DNA from: Varroa destructor
Lineage: Eukaryota > Arthropoda > Arachnida > Mesostigmata > Varroidae
Direction: 5' to 3'
Length of the DNA: 64,000 bases
Assembly (NCBI RefSeq): GCF_002443255.2
Contig: NW_019211458.1
Span: 27,432,485-27,496,484 of the forward strand
Shown: positions 1 through 11,559 of the stretch, piece by piece
How positions within the stretch are numbered: the first letter of the stretch is position 1
How the letters are laid out: every line of letters starts with the position of its first letter
The notes under the pieces: model-generated
The model's input: only the letters and a program-made list of their open reading frames with translations
What the model was told of the DNA's origin: nothing
Databases searched by the model: none
Program-made: the position numbers and the translations under genes

Positions 1-636
1 CCAAATGACAGGGACGATATTATTGTGGATGGCAAGTACAAGGTCTCTGGAACAGCATCGAAACTCGCGCACAAGAAGGCATATCACCATTGCACATTGC
101 TAGTCAATGTCGACAAATCGGTTTTGAGTGAAGTTCTAAAGAACCCTTGGGAGCATCAGCTCGAAACCAAGTCAACGAGGAGCGTGCGCGCAGAAGTTCG
201 AAACTTAAAAGATATCGCGTCACAAATCGAGCCGTTATCCTTAGCCAAAGACCTCGGCGAGCAGTTTTGTGCCGAACTTCAAACTAGTCTCAATTTGAAA
301 GAGATTGAAATCACTGAGGAGGCGTTCCCAGGCATCACAAATATTACGAAACGACTTCAGGACTGGGAATGGACGTTCGGATGGACACCGAGATTTAAAA
401 TATCGACAGAGAAGCTCATTGTAACAGTATACCACGGTCGAATCGAGAATATTATCGAAATAGGGGCCAGATTCGAAGCCTCGTCATTGGGTCTCGTTAA
501 CATTGTATTGCGAGGGAGACGATTTACCGTCGAAGAAATATATACAGTACTTAACAAGCTGGAAAGCCAACGAAGTCGTTTGAGCACGTTGCAAGATGCT
601 CTTATAGAGTGTGTCAACGTCGTATCTTATACATAA
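1..636 (+). CDS. LIPT1: Lipoyltransferase 1, mitochondrial (3' part, gene starts left of window)
   Basis: The frame is open from base 1 to a TAA ending at 636, giving about 211 residues, so the start codon lies outside the window. The first residues carry the LplA/LIPT1 signature IIVDGKYKVSGTASKL followed by KKAYHHCTLL, which is part of the lipoate/adenylate-binding site. The C-terminal accessory domain follows, including a WEWTFGWTPRF segment like the W-E-W-x-x-G-x-T-P-x-F of animal LIPT1. The family transfers lipoyl groups to E2 subunits of 2-oxoacid dehydrogenases and to glycine-cleavage H protein in mitochondria. No intron interrupts this part. A possible polyadenylation signal aataaa is at 865-870. 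Shadow frames on the minus strand were ignored. Identification by motif is firm; the missing N-terminus is simply off the edge. Confidence 0.9.
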   Translation, partial: PNDRDDIIVDGKYKVSGTASKLAHKKAYHHCTLLVNVDKSVLSEVLKNPWEHQLETKSTRSVRAEVRNLKDIASQIEPLSLAKDLGEQFCAELQTSLNLKEIEITEEAFPGITNITKRLQDWEWTFGWTPRFKISTEKLIVTVYHGRIENIIEIGARFEASSLGLVNIVLRGRRFTVEEIYTVLNKLESQRSRLSTLQDALIECVNVVSYT

Positions 637-965
637 CCAACAAAATTAGATTAGTACATATGCTTTTAGAACATATTAAAATTACTATTCAGCATTAGAA
701 TAACGTTTACCATAAGCAAAAATCCAAATGATCCTAGAACCGCGCTGATGCATAGCAGGTCTCCGTCTTTCACAATATTATCATTTTGTGCCCTTTATTG
801 TGTTAGATGACCCCCGTTATCATTGCAGTAGTCCATCGTTATATGTATATTGCTCACGCAGGCAAATAAAAGTTAGGATTTTTTTTTACATGCGTATAGT
901 TTTCTGGTGTTTTCTTATAATTAATTCTTGCTTGCATTCAGCTATATGTAGATGGCTTTTTAAAC

Positions 966-997
<32 letters not shown>

Positions 998-1909
998 ACG
1001 GACGCTGAAATTTTGGCAAGCGAAGATGAACAAACTGTTTGTCGGGAACGCGTAAAGGTTTCGTAGATCAGCTTTTGTCTCGAAATTCTATTACATTAGC
1101 GCGCAAATACATTCATGTATAAACTACAGCAGGAAAATGTGACCGATAGATATAACTAATTGGTAACCGCAAGCCATGAGCACGTCAAGCAGCATTGTCG
1201 AGGCTTGTCTTAGTAGGTGATTACGTTAGTTCGAAAATTGCAAACAACACAAGTAGCAGCGCTCAAGCCTGGTGAGGTCCTGGAAGATCTTCGATTTTGT
1301 CCTGCCTATAAATATGGTGCCAAGGTGAACGTAGTCGAAACGTTAAACGTATATATAGTACTTGATAGGATTTAAGCATTTATAAATCAAGAAAATAGCC
1401 GTATGTTGAAACGTTTAGTTCGATGAGAGAATATAGTGCTGTCTAAAATGGGTATAAACAGACTGTAATATTTTCTGTAAATGGCTTAAAGCAAATATCT
1501 TTAAAATGCTGAAATATGTACATATTTAAACGCTTTAAGTTACGAACTGCGATTATTCTGTGTTGTTATTCTATGCGATTATTCTGTGTGAAGCCATATT
1601 ATATGTTGCTAAAAATATAGGAACGACGCAGATATTTTCCAGTTGAACCTTTTGAGAGAGAGCTGAATGAAAAATGAGCGAATTTTGTCAGGCTACCTTT
1701 GATAACAGGATTATCATTCGACGATATTATCTGAGATCGGCCTCATTAACTGAGATTAATCATAGAACAATTAAGACCAGTATATTGCTAAAACTATGTA
1801 CCAGTACAAAAATTATGAGTTGCACAAATAGAATAAAGAGAGCAATTTCAGCAGTATATTACAATATCATTTTTTATTTTTTCATCATCGATGTTTTTAA
1901 CGTCCACAG
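637..1909. other. Intergenic stretch between LIPT1 and EMC7
   Basis: It holds the likely LIPT1 3' UTR (aataaa at 865-870) and a TA microsatellite at 972-997. No exon could be supported. A short hydrophobic reading frame from an ATG at 891 resembles a signal peptide but runs into the TA repeat, and it has no donor in the phase needed for the EMC7 exon at 1910. A tandem near-repeat of gcgattattctgtgt lies around 1548-1592. Confidence 0.5.
972..997. repeat. (TA)n microsatellite
   Basis: An uninterrupted run of TA dinucleotides. It creates a spurious Tyr-Ile repeat in the overlapping reading frame. Confidence 0.95.
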
Positions 1910-3068
1910 GTAAATTAATTATTCCGGCAAACCAGGAGAACTTCACAGATATTATCGAAGAAACGCAGATTCTGATCGATGGCGGATCTCACATTGGCTT
2001 CCTGAAGGAAGACTACACCTTCGAAATTAAGAACGTCGCTGCCGGTTCATATCTTATCCAGGTAAGTTTGCATACCGTTTTTCTAAACTAATTGAGTCCG
2101 ATTAAATCCTTTGTAAAGACGAAATTCGAAAGATATCTCCAATAATCGCCAGACTTTGCAAAATGCATATACTTCTCTGTGTGATGATAATGTTTCCGCT
2201 TAATTTTTGAATTAATGTGATACATAAAAATTAAAAAAATTGAATAAATTTAAATATAGTACCAGATCAGAATCCATAAAAATAATAATTTCTTATTTAA
2301 TTATAATCGTATTGTCCATATGCGGATTATTATGGTAAGAGGTTTCAGATGTTTTCAAAAGGATAATTAATAGTAATCAATATTGCCATGATGTCACAGC
2401 GGTGGTTTCAGTAACAAAGAGACATATCTAATGTCTTCTTACAGATTGCGCACCCACTAATTAGTTTTGAGTCGGTCCGTGTCGATATTTCGTCAAAAGG
2501 CTCGAAACGCGCCAGGCGCGTTAACAACCTCCAGCCTAACCTAAATCATCAGTTGCAATACCCAGTAAAGATTCGTCCTACAGGCACGCATAACTATTTC
2601 CATCAGGTAACATCTTCTTTGAAATTGCGTTGTTTTTTTTTGTACTCTTTCACTGTGTGCTTCCGACATATCCCTGGCAAGATGGTCGTCAAGTTTGCTT
2701 ATAAATAATTAATGGCTTTAGTTTAACAAGCACCGTCGAGTTTCATTTTACTTTTGCTTCTTCCCGGTTGCTTTCAGCGAGAAACATGGCGTATCACGGA
2801 CTTCCTTCTGAATCCAATGGTTCTAACAATGGTGTTACCTGTTCTATTAATTATGATCCTACCGAAGCTTATGAGCGCTGAAGATATGGCGCAAACGCAG
2901 AGGGAGGTTCAGCAGATGCAAAATGCAGCAAGAATGCCGGATATGCCTGAACTAAGTGAACTAGCTACGAAATATCTTGGAGGTCAGCAATCGCGCAGTA
3001 GCCAGCAAAGTCGAGGACAGGGTAGTGGTCAAGGATCATCTGCGGGAAGCGGCAAAAAGAAAAATTAG
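1910..3068 (+). CDS. EMC7: ER membrane protein complex subunit 7 (5' exon not found)
   Basis: Three exons join in frame: 1910-2061, 2445-2606 and 2778-3068 (TAG), with donors GTAAGT and GTAACA and acceptors ending CAG/ACAG. The first gives a beta-sandwich start like EMC7 (ILIDGGSHIGFLK against the vertebrate VLVDGEEHVGFLK). The second gives VRVDISSKGSKRAR, close to the family VRVDITSKGKMRAR. The third gives WRITDFLLNPMVLTMVLPVL, the single C-terminal membrane segment with the DFLxNPM motif, followed by a Ser/Gln/Gly-rich cytosolic tail ending in KKKN. EMC7 is a lumenal/membrane subunit of the EMC insertase in the ER. The exon at 1910 begins in phase 1, so an upstream exon with the signal peptide must exist. 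It was not found between 637 and 1909. Confidence 0.9.
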
Positions 3069-3536
3069 TTCTCCCATGTGAATTTCCTACTCACGGTCAT
3101 TCCACAACCTCAAACTTGATGATGGTTCACCAGTTGCCTCTCAGATTGTTGCCTGGAACTAAGGGCCAATCCTCTTTACCTGTGGAAAGGATGTGTTTTT
3201 GCTGGCAGCAAAAACCGAATGACAGATGCTATTTTTTTAAAGAAATGTCCAACAAGGCAAATTTATCTGGACCGGAAAGCTGACCTGTATGTAAGATATA
3301 TTACATTCGAATGGCCCATTAACATGTCACACCTTGGAGTGGCCTTACGAGGTATGTGTGCATGGGTGAATTTATTTATATGCGTGAATAGATAGGAATC
3401 AAATATTGAAGAAAAAACTATTAAAATTTGCCATTTCTTTTATGTGTGTAACTACAATAGTGTGATTTTATCGAGTAATTGACTGGATGAATAATATAAG
3501 CGATACTATGCCGTGTTAAGGTTTAGTTTGATATTT

Positions 3537-3542
3537 AATAAA
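3537..3542 (+). promoter_or_regulatory. Candidate polyadenylation signal of EMC7
   Basis: Canonical aataaa lies about 470 bases after the EMC7 stop, in an AT-rich tract. No other gene on this strand could use it. Confidence 0.45.
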
Positions 3543-3589
3543 ACAAATGTAAAATGCGATTATATATAAATTTTTTTCTTTTTAATCGA

Positions 3590-4570
3590 AATATGTTCCA
3601 CTACAACTTTTAGCCGTTCGTATGGTAACTCATCTTTGCTGCTGTTTCGAATGTCTGGGGCACAAAGAGTTGTGAAATCTCAATCGTTGATTTGGATATA
3701 ACGTTGAAATTTAAACCATTTTGCTACGACGATGTTAGAAAAGTGCTCTTTCGGGGGAGCAATATCGGGTGAATATGGTGACAGAAGGCCTGACAGAAGG
3801 TGACAGAATGAATAACAGAAGGCCTTCAACTATATTTTCTGCATCTTGATTCTTACGGTGTCAAGTCGAGGATGTCGTACAACGAAAGTAAATTACCTTT
3901 GTTCACCAATTTTCGTTGTTTAATGCGGAGTTCTTTTCTTCTTTAAGTGTTCAAAATCCATAGTCGGCAAATTAGGAATTATGTAGCTCCTGCTCTATAC
4001 GAGAGAGCGACCATAAGCTATTGCAGCTGTATAGCTGTTCTAGGGTAATGTTTCGTTCAGTCCAGTATCATCAACTCATTGCTGTAACAATTTACGAATA
4101 CCGCAGACAATTAATTTTTCAGCCACAGTTGTAATCTGAGGCAAGAGTGGGTCATTGTCGAGAACAAGGGGAGTCAAGCGTCTCCGCTTCTCTATTTTTG
4201 ATCCCTTATAAATTGTCCCTTTTTTTTTTAATTTAAATAATCTACTGAAGTAAACAAGTATGTTTTTTTTTTTCAACATTCCCCATATGTGGATTCTACC
4301 ACCCATGCGCTTTGAAATCGATCGGTTTCCGCCGCAGTTGTCAACATCTTGTTATTCATCTTTACACGGGATCCTTTGCGAGACTCATTTTCGAATCATA
4401 AATTTCTTTCCTGGAATTTTTAAAACCAATAGTTTGCGCTGGTTTCAATAGTAGATTTCTCACTGATTACAATAACCATACGACGTACAGTTTCTGCCTT
4501 CGTAAACTCAAGGCGGAGTTGATATTCGTAAAGCATGTTCGGTAGCTTGCTGTAAGCTCGCCCACTGCAA
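3590..4570 (-). mobile_element. Decayed mariner-type transposase
   Basis: Reading the minus strand from about 4560 downward, fragments in shifting frames follow the order of a mariner transposase. First comes an N-terminal start like MLYEYQLRLEFTKAETVRRM and then a W-F-x-K-F-Q-like piece (about 4470-4400). Next is NDPLLPQITTVAEKLIVCG, matching the family's N-D-P-F-L-x-x-I-V-T-x-D-E-K-W block (about 4165-4105). A degraded L-x-D-N-A-x-P-H region follows (about 3900-3870). Last is SPYSPDIAP, equivalent to H-P-P-Y-S-P-D-L-A-P (about 3780-3750). In-frame stops and frame changes are many, so the copy cannot encode active enzyme. No terminal inverted repeats were recognised. A local tandem duplication of gacagaagg units sits at 3779-3825. 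Confidence 0.7.
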
Positions 4571-5918
4571 ACTTGAATAATAATAGCCGAGCGAACTGTC
4601 TGAGAAAATTCTAAAAAATGTTAGTGCATCGCGAAAGCTTGAGTTGCACCGTCTCACATTTCGTACCGAATGACATATATACTCACAGAAGTATACACAT
4701 TACAATTTATTTTTACCCTGCCACACACTGCGTGTATATATAGTATGTACCTATATACATCTTATGTGACGTATAAAGAAAAGACATTTATTTACTCGGA
4801 TTTTTTTATTTCCTTGGTCTGGCTTTTTTTAACTGTATAATCTCATCAGCAGAATAATAAATAAGAATTTGGGAAGACTGTTTCCAAGAATAATGGTTAG
4901 CTTGGACCTTTTTCGAGGTAAAGTTCTTGACCAGGTAAGTGGTGGCCTTTGGATTTATTTGTCCACAATATTAGTGAAGATATTTTTTTGTTTTCGAGGT
5001 TCGTTAAACCTGCGTTATGTCCGTCTTCTTGAAAGTGTCGTTTTTTGCGGAATCCATTGAAGTACAGTTTTCATGGCTATTATGGATCCAAGTCTCGAGC
5101 GGACGAACAAGAAAGGGTCGTCCATAAATTTACATAGAATTTGGGACCCTTTTATAATCGTAAAGTTGGCACTAAGTATGGTTTATGTTTACATGAAATT
5201 CATTTTTTTTTCTGGTTATTTCTGTGAAGTCGTTGGCGCAGCTGATGCACGATCTCTCGAAACGTACTCCGTCCAATCTTCTCTTCAAGTCGTTCATTTT
5301 GTGAAGCAAGAGTCTTCTCAAAGGAAATATCTGGCTCCACCATTTGAACAGGAGAAATTTGTGCAGCAGAGACTGTCTTATTGGGACGATTCGTTGATGT
5401 CGGCATCTATAATATACGTATTGGATTATAATTTGTTCGAATTATAGGCACAATTCAAATAAAGATCTTACTGATACAAGCCATCAAGGAAAAAATCATT
5501 ACATTTTATCCAAATGGACATTTCGTTCAATTCAAGAGTTCTAAGCCTTCTCTGAATATTTCGCTTACAAAAGCTTTTCTAGGCTGGATCTGGCAGAAAA
5601 ATGACATATATTTTGGGTTAAAACGTGCAGTTCGCGATTGAAGAACTGCACCTCTATACATTTATATTTTTTTCGCAAATCTGCTAAAAATGTAAATAAT
5701 TTATACGAAATTGAATTGTCTATTACAGGCTAAAACGACTCTTTTTTCATGCTTTGCACATCATTACTAAAATGCAAGGCAATTTGTTCTAATGATGGAA
5801 TATTCAATTGCGTCCATAAAGCTCAATAACTAAACGCATAATATTGTTGTTGGTGAATTCATAACGGAGCAATCACCGTTTCCGCTACAATATTTGCTAT
5901 GTATTAAGACATTTTTTT
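4571..5918. other. Intergenic stretch with one small open frame
   Basis: AT-rich sequence between the mariner remnant and the 3' end of the esterase-like gene. The only item of note is the short minus-strand frame at 5200-5406, listed separately. The 3' UTR of the minus-strand esterase-like gene should lie in the upper part (below 5919). Confidence 0.4.
5200..5406 (-). CDS. Small hypothetical frame, 68 residues
   Basis: A true ATG opens a minus-strand frame whose composition looks more protein-like than its neighbours. It has a Thr/Ser/Pro-rich start, then DISFEKTLASQNERLEEKIG and a basic amphipathic helix-like end rich in Arg, His and Gln, finishing in Lys residues. The family was not recognised. 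The frame could be a small gene, an exon of an unseen gene or a fragment of a mobile element. The long plus-strand frame over the same bases looks like a shadow. Confidence 0.25.
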   Translation of the reverse strand: MPTSTNRPNKTVSAAQISPVQMVEPDISFEKTLASQNERLEEKIGRSTFREIVHQLRQRLHRNNQKKK

Positions 5919-8900
5919 TTAGCAAACCTTGATATAGGGCTTCCAGAGTTGACAGGCCTGATTGCGGACTGGTCCTTGTCCGATGAAGGTGTAAGTTGTC
6001 ACTGGGGCGCTAGTGTGAAATGATTTTGGGTTGATATTTAGGTACGTCTGATTGTATTGCGCGTACTCAGGCCATTTTGAGCTGTCGAATTCGCTATAGA
6101 ACGTTGTCGGAATAGGAGTTATCATTAGGTAAGATTTTTTTATTCTGAATCTGTTTATTACGTTTTATATGTCTGTAAGCCGTGAGTTTTTACTCTCCTA
6201 TGTGTATAGTTTTATAGTTGGGTAAAGCTTTTACTGTAAAGTTCATAATAGAACTAGGGCTCATCATTAAAACGCACGAGTTTTTCTTGGATATTGAATA
6301 ATAATTCACGTAACGTAAGCTCCATAAATAAACTTACTACGAGTCTACTGGACAGTTTATTTGTAAAATGTATAGTACTTTGTTTCAACAATCCTTCATA
6401 CCGCAAATCTTCGCTATAAAATTCTAAGGAGTACTCGAAATAACTTTGCTATTAGAGTGAGGGTAGAAATAAAAAAACGTTCACGCTTTTTAAAGCAGGA
6501 AACCTAAAACGAATTATATGTGCTTTAACAAACGGTCCCTTATTGTGGAGTTACGCGGCGTCTCACCCGAATTTGATGAAATGAGTCCACATCTTCATCA
6601 TTCTAGCGCTAAGACGAAGTTCCTCAATGCTTGGAGAGAATGCCAAATCACCATGAAAAAGCGCTCCCATCACAAAAAGAAATTCGTCAAAGTGGACTGC
6701 TCCCAGCCACGGGTCCCACCAGGAGAAAGAAGGTCGATGATCAAAGTGATACATGTAGACATGACGACCGTGGCGACTCAATATGTCTGCGAAATAGTTT
6801 GTCGGACATTGGAACACGAAATCGCCAAACGCTAAACAGGCCGCTTGCAAAGCCTGAAAAGCCGAAGTGCGATATCCGTCATAAAGCAACGTTTTCCTTT
6901 AACGGAACAATCGCTTTCTAGCTTCTATTCTAAAGTACGCTAGATGATGTTAAAAAGGGACTAGATAGACGTAAAAAAATGCGCTGAGTCAATCAACATT
7001 TTATCGTTTTTTTTTCGATTGAAGCGTACGAGAAGCAAAAAACTTTGCAACAAGACACTAAGTCAATTAGGTCTTTTATCGTTCAGCTACGGCCTATAAC
7101 CACAGCACCTTTAGTAATAACGTTAGAAAAACAAGTGTTCTTACCTGCACGCTGGTTCGAACTCCCTTAAAGTAGTAGTCGCTGATTTCTTTAGGAACCG
7201 TATGAAGTGAGAACCGCAGGAGCACGTTCAGGTAAAGATGAACCTCGTCAGGACTTATAGAGTTCACGGACTGCTTTTCAAGAATCCGTCTCAGAAAGAA
7301 GTGGATAAAAGATCCGCCTTCATTTTGATTTGTGCCTAGGGAATATATTCAGTATTTATTAGTAGGTAATGTATAAGAAGCATAGAAAACAAGATTGCCA
7401 AATCAGTTTCGGACAATGACGTATACCGCCAACGTATATCATGGGCATCCACATGTTCCTACGCAGTATTTGATGTATATCTATTGGCATTGACCTAGGG
7501 CTTCGGACAATTAAGACATTTGTCAAGTTGGGTCGCCTATGGTATTTTTATATAGCTGAATCCCTTTAACAACGAGTGACGAACAATTCTAATTGCGTCA
7601 ATAGCAACTACCAATAGATACCGTATACGAATATTGAAAATTATCTTACCCATAAGAACATCTACCGGTTCCATATCTCCCAGTTCTATTGCTTCGCGTG
7701 GCTCAAGTGGCAGAAATTCGTTACCCCAAGTGGGATAGAAGTTGCTGCCGGGAATTCCACTACCCATACGACGAGTCGCTTCCAAAAGTGTGCGACCTAA
7801 CGTTGTGATATATTTCAAGCGTCAGTTACCACAGAAATCCTTTCGTATCGAATGTAGTCTAGTAAATACAATTGTCAATGCACTTATCTCACATTCGACC
7901 AGTATAGAGAACCGTTCTTGCAGAATATGGAGGGCGCACGGAAAACTCCATAACGGTGAGGTGTACCAATATCTAAACCGTAACCTAAACTCTAGACGTA
8001 AATAAATAGGAACACTCTATCTATACGGTATGACAGTATGACTTTAACTTTTAATTGCAAGCCAAAGCTAGTAATAAACGTACCTTCACTCCACTTGAAA
8101 CACTGCGCAATGTCTTCTTTCTTACGGGACTCTTTTTTCGAGACCGAACAGTTGAGTTCGCGCGCCATTACTTCCAACCATTTGATGGTTTGCACGGAAC
8201 TCTCATAGCGCCGTACGTACGGTGAGCCGCTCTGCATGATTGCTCGTCGAAAGAGTCCTCGTGACAACGGGCTGACCATATGCAGACCAGTGGAAATTGA
8301 ACCGGAGCCCTGCCCCATCAAAGTAACCTTTTTCGCATCGCCACCGAAGCTAGCAATGTTACGTCGAACCCATTTCAGCACAAGGAGCTGATCGAACATC
8401 GCCTGATTGCCAGGTGAATCTGGGGTACCCAAATCGAGAAATCCAAACACGCCTAGCCGATAATTGGGTACTACCACCACGACATCGCCCAGGGCCGATA
8501 GAAACGATCCGTTGTAAAACGAATATGAATTTCCACCGCTCGAAAAGCCTCCTCCGTGCAAGATAACAACGACAGGCTTTTTGTTTTGGGCGTCATAACA
8601 GGCTTTCTTCTTGCACACGCTTGGTGTCCACACGTTCAAGTACAGGCAATCTTCAGTCGAGTTAACCCCACTGATCTGCACGCGATCCGTGTAGTACTGG
8701 TCGTCCTGCAAACATGGGAACGCTAGCGATTCTGCAACATAAATCCCATCCCAAACTCCGTACGGTTGGGGTTTAGCAAAGCGGAGATCACCCACAGGAG
8801 GCTGCGCAAACGGCACTCCGAGGAAGCTGTATAATGTGCGGTTGAACACGCTCGCCTTCGTGCCTTGTAAGTAGCCTGACGAGGTTTTGACGATAACCTC

Positions 8901-8957
8901 TGACGCTGAAATAGCCCGCGCTGCGGCTATTACTGCGATCTTGAAGAACAATCTCAT
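5919..8957 (-). CDS. Cholinesterase/carboxylesterase-like protein with Ser-to-Gly nucleophile
   Basis: Five exons on the minus strand: 8957-8084, 7796-7650, 7335-7145, 6853-6567 and 6144-5919 (TAA), all GT-AG and in phase, giving about 574 residues, usual for type-B esterases. The ATG at 8957 opens a signal peptide (MRLFFKIAVIAAARAISA). Seen in order: YSFLGVPFAQPPVGDLRF (about 43-60), EDCLYLNVW (102-110), the oxyanion-hole HGGGF (134-138), PNYRLGVFGFL, then VTLMGQGSGS where the family has G-E-S-A-G. The nucleophile position (217) is therefore Gly. Glu346 (NEGGSF) and His458 (GAVHFDEFLF) of the triad are kept. Family knowledge says such proteins are often adhesion-type, like neuroligin or neurotactin. 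No membrane segment was seen; the chain ends WKPYIKVC. Loss of hydrolase activity and an extracellular role are inferred. Confidence 0.9.
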
Positions 8958-11559
8958 TCTGTCACACCTGCGTGCCGGAGACATACCGCATAGCAATGGA
9001 GTATAAATGATGGAACCGCACCGGCTAAATATGCTATACAAATACGTTAGAATCAAAAACAAGGACAAGCAAGAGAGTCACTCACAAGCTTACATATCAA
9101 CACAACGAGAATACAAGCACAGAAGCATGCACATACTTATCCACCCAAGGTAGGTACGCTACACTAGAAAACTTTCCACTGTCACTTTCTGCGCCAGAAC
9201 AACCAGGGATTCGCGACTGTTGGGTGTTACGGCCGCAGTTAACAACCTTCGTGTGACGTTTGCGTCCCGTTGTTCCGCCATAGTGCACTAATGGCGTAGT
9301 GCTATTATTAGTGTAATGACGATCGGACAGTTTCTCCGTCTTTGTCCTATGGCCGGGGTCGTTCAGCCGATGACAACTTCATGCGCCGCGAATGTCTCTG
9401 GCCACCCGTATGCTTTCGCTAGTGGTCCGTGACAGAAAATAGAAAAGGCTATAGAAGTGGGAACAAAAACGGCAGCATCAGTGGCAAGCGCTGAAGATGA
9501 TGGCAGGGTACATCTTTGTCGTCGCCTCTTCAACGGCAGTCCAACTTGTGCACTCTTACCAATCAAATACTGAGTTGACAAACAAGAATGAGAGAAATTG
9601 AATAACAGGCCTCTTTTGCATTGGCTTCTGTCTTTTGCCCCAGATAGAAGCGATTTCTGCCAATGACGATACCTCTGACATTAACAAAACAGATGACGGG
9701 CGCAATGACGGTTGACATTCAGCGCCTTGCTCGATTTTGAAATTCTCTATCGGATTGCCTTTGCATATGAGGGCAATAGGTTCATTGGCATTAGCCGCTT
9801 AATGTCTTGCTTCGGGGCTTTGATGATGACTTTTCGAAGATCCGAAAACAGTTGTTGTCGGACGGGGCATGGTTCACAGCGGCGGCACCTCACCTTGTGT
9901 CAGGGATCCCAGCGTCTGTGTGCCCATGATAAGGTCGGTGTCGTTAAGTGTGTGTGCTTTTGTATTTCTGTGGATGTTCATTAGAGAGACTAATATGTCT
10001 ACACAGTGAGAAGGCGATATTGGATCGTCACAAACACGTAGTTGACTCCGTGTCGACTCGATGACAAAATTCGTATGACAGGCATTTAGCTCTTTACTGC
10101 TGTTATTACAGTGTACCACTGGTGTCGCTGTTGTCTATCCGCGCGGGTCTCAACAATGCGGGAATGGCATGTAATATCCGTGTGAATGATGTTTCAAATT
10201 GAAAGAAAAGAGCCATTTTAGTTGAACATGGCCTTTTAAAGCGAGAAGATTTTTTTTAGAAAAAGTCAAAAGCAATATTCATGTTACTTTTCACGTTACA
10301 TCATTGTAGGAGACGATTTCGTGCAGCTGACCGGTTACACGTTAGATTAGTCATCAGATTCCCTTTTTGTGACAGGGAGCGTCCTGTGGCTATTATTAGT
10401 GCACAAATGTCGTTTCCTCGATTGAACGGCTCGCAGAGTTCAGATTTACAGGGCAGCTGAAACGATACTATGGTTAGCAACAGGATTTCCATGCATTCTC
10501 GAACAGTTCGTAGAAAAATTTCGACTGCATGCAGTATTTTTGCAAAATACAACTTGTATCAACTCAAAGTATCGTATCAAATACGCGAAAATTATTTGGC
10601 TTGACAACATGGTAATGAGAAGATAAAATCCATCGCATAACGATTTTAGTGCGTTTGATTATTCCAATCTGGATGTATTAGAAGTCATTAGATGAGATCG
10701 AAATTTTCATACGAAGTCATATTGAAAATTTCCAACGCCGACATACTATCTTATTCGTCACATTATGCTGGGAGAAATTTTCATTGGCCTATGCTTTCCC
10801 AATACTCATCTCTCAGAACAATCGTTTGTCATACCTTTGGTGATTCACCTCAACTACTAAAGTTGAAAGTTTAGTATAAGTTAATTTTATTGTGATAATG
10901 TAAATTTTACCGAATATCAATGGCGCTACACGCATCTCAGTTATTTAACAGCGAGCCTTCTCAGCTAAATCTAAACATATAGAACTTTTTAAAGAGGTAA
11001 AAAGTTAGTGAATATTACTGTCCCTCTCCCCTTTCCCCCCGTATAAACAATTAGCTACCCTGCAAAGAAGTGCGTCTATTTTCCTCGTCCTTACATACTA
11101 TCCGTACCAAGAATTGCTAAGAGGGATTTACGTTTTACAATAGCATTGAACTCCGACGACTTTCCAAAGCCAGCTTATCGAATCAAGAGGTATTAGCAGC
11201 CGAGGGAGATTTCGGTTAACGGAATGAATATGTACTTGATGAACGGAGAGGTATTCGTTCATAAATCGTAAAACTGAGGATGGCTCGACAAATTGCCACT
11301 GCCGACAATCAGCGTTACAAGCAGTAGCAACACCACTATGATGATTTGCAGCACAAGAACAGAAGTCGTTTACCAGTTGATAGGAGCACAAAGGTGGACT
11401 CTTCGCTTAAGCGCACAAGCACCAACAACGAATTTAGAAATACACTTAGATTAGATTACCATGCAAGACACAACATGATCTTGTCTTGTCTTGCCTTGCC
11501 TTGCTGAAGACCACTGACTGGTGGGGTTGCTAAGCTGGATGTTTTCAATAGCTGTGCAG

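Noticed and set aside
6518..6921. Plus-strand frames over 6.5-6.9 kb
   Set aside because: Opposite-strand shadows of esterase exon 4, which carries the catalytic His context.
9097..9581. Minus-strand frames upstream of the esterase start as extra N-terminal exons
   Set aside because: The ATG at 8957 already opens a signal peptide, and these frames show no similarity.
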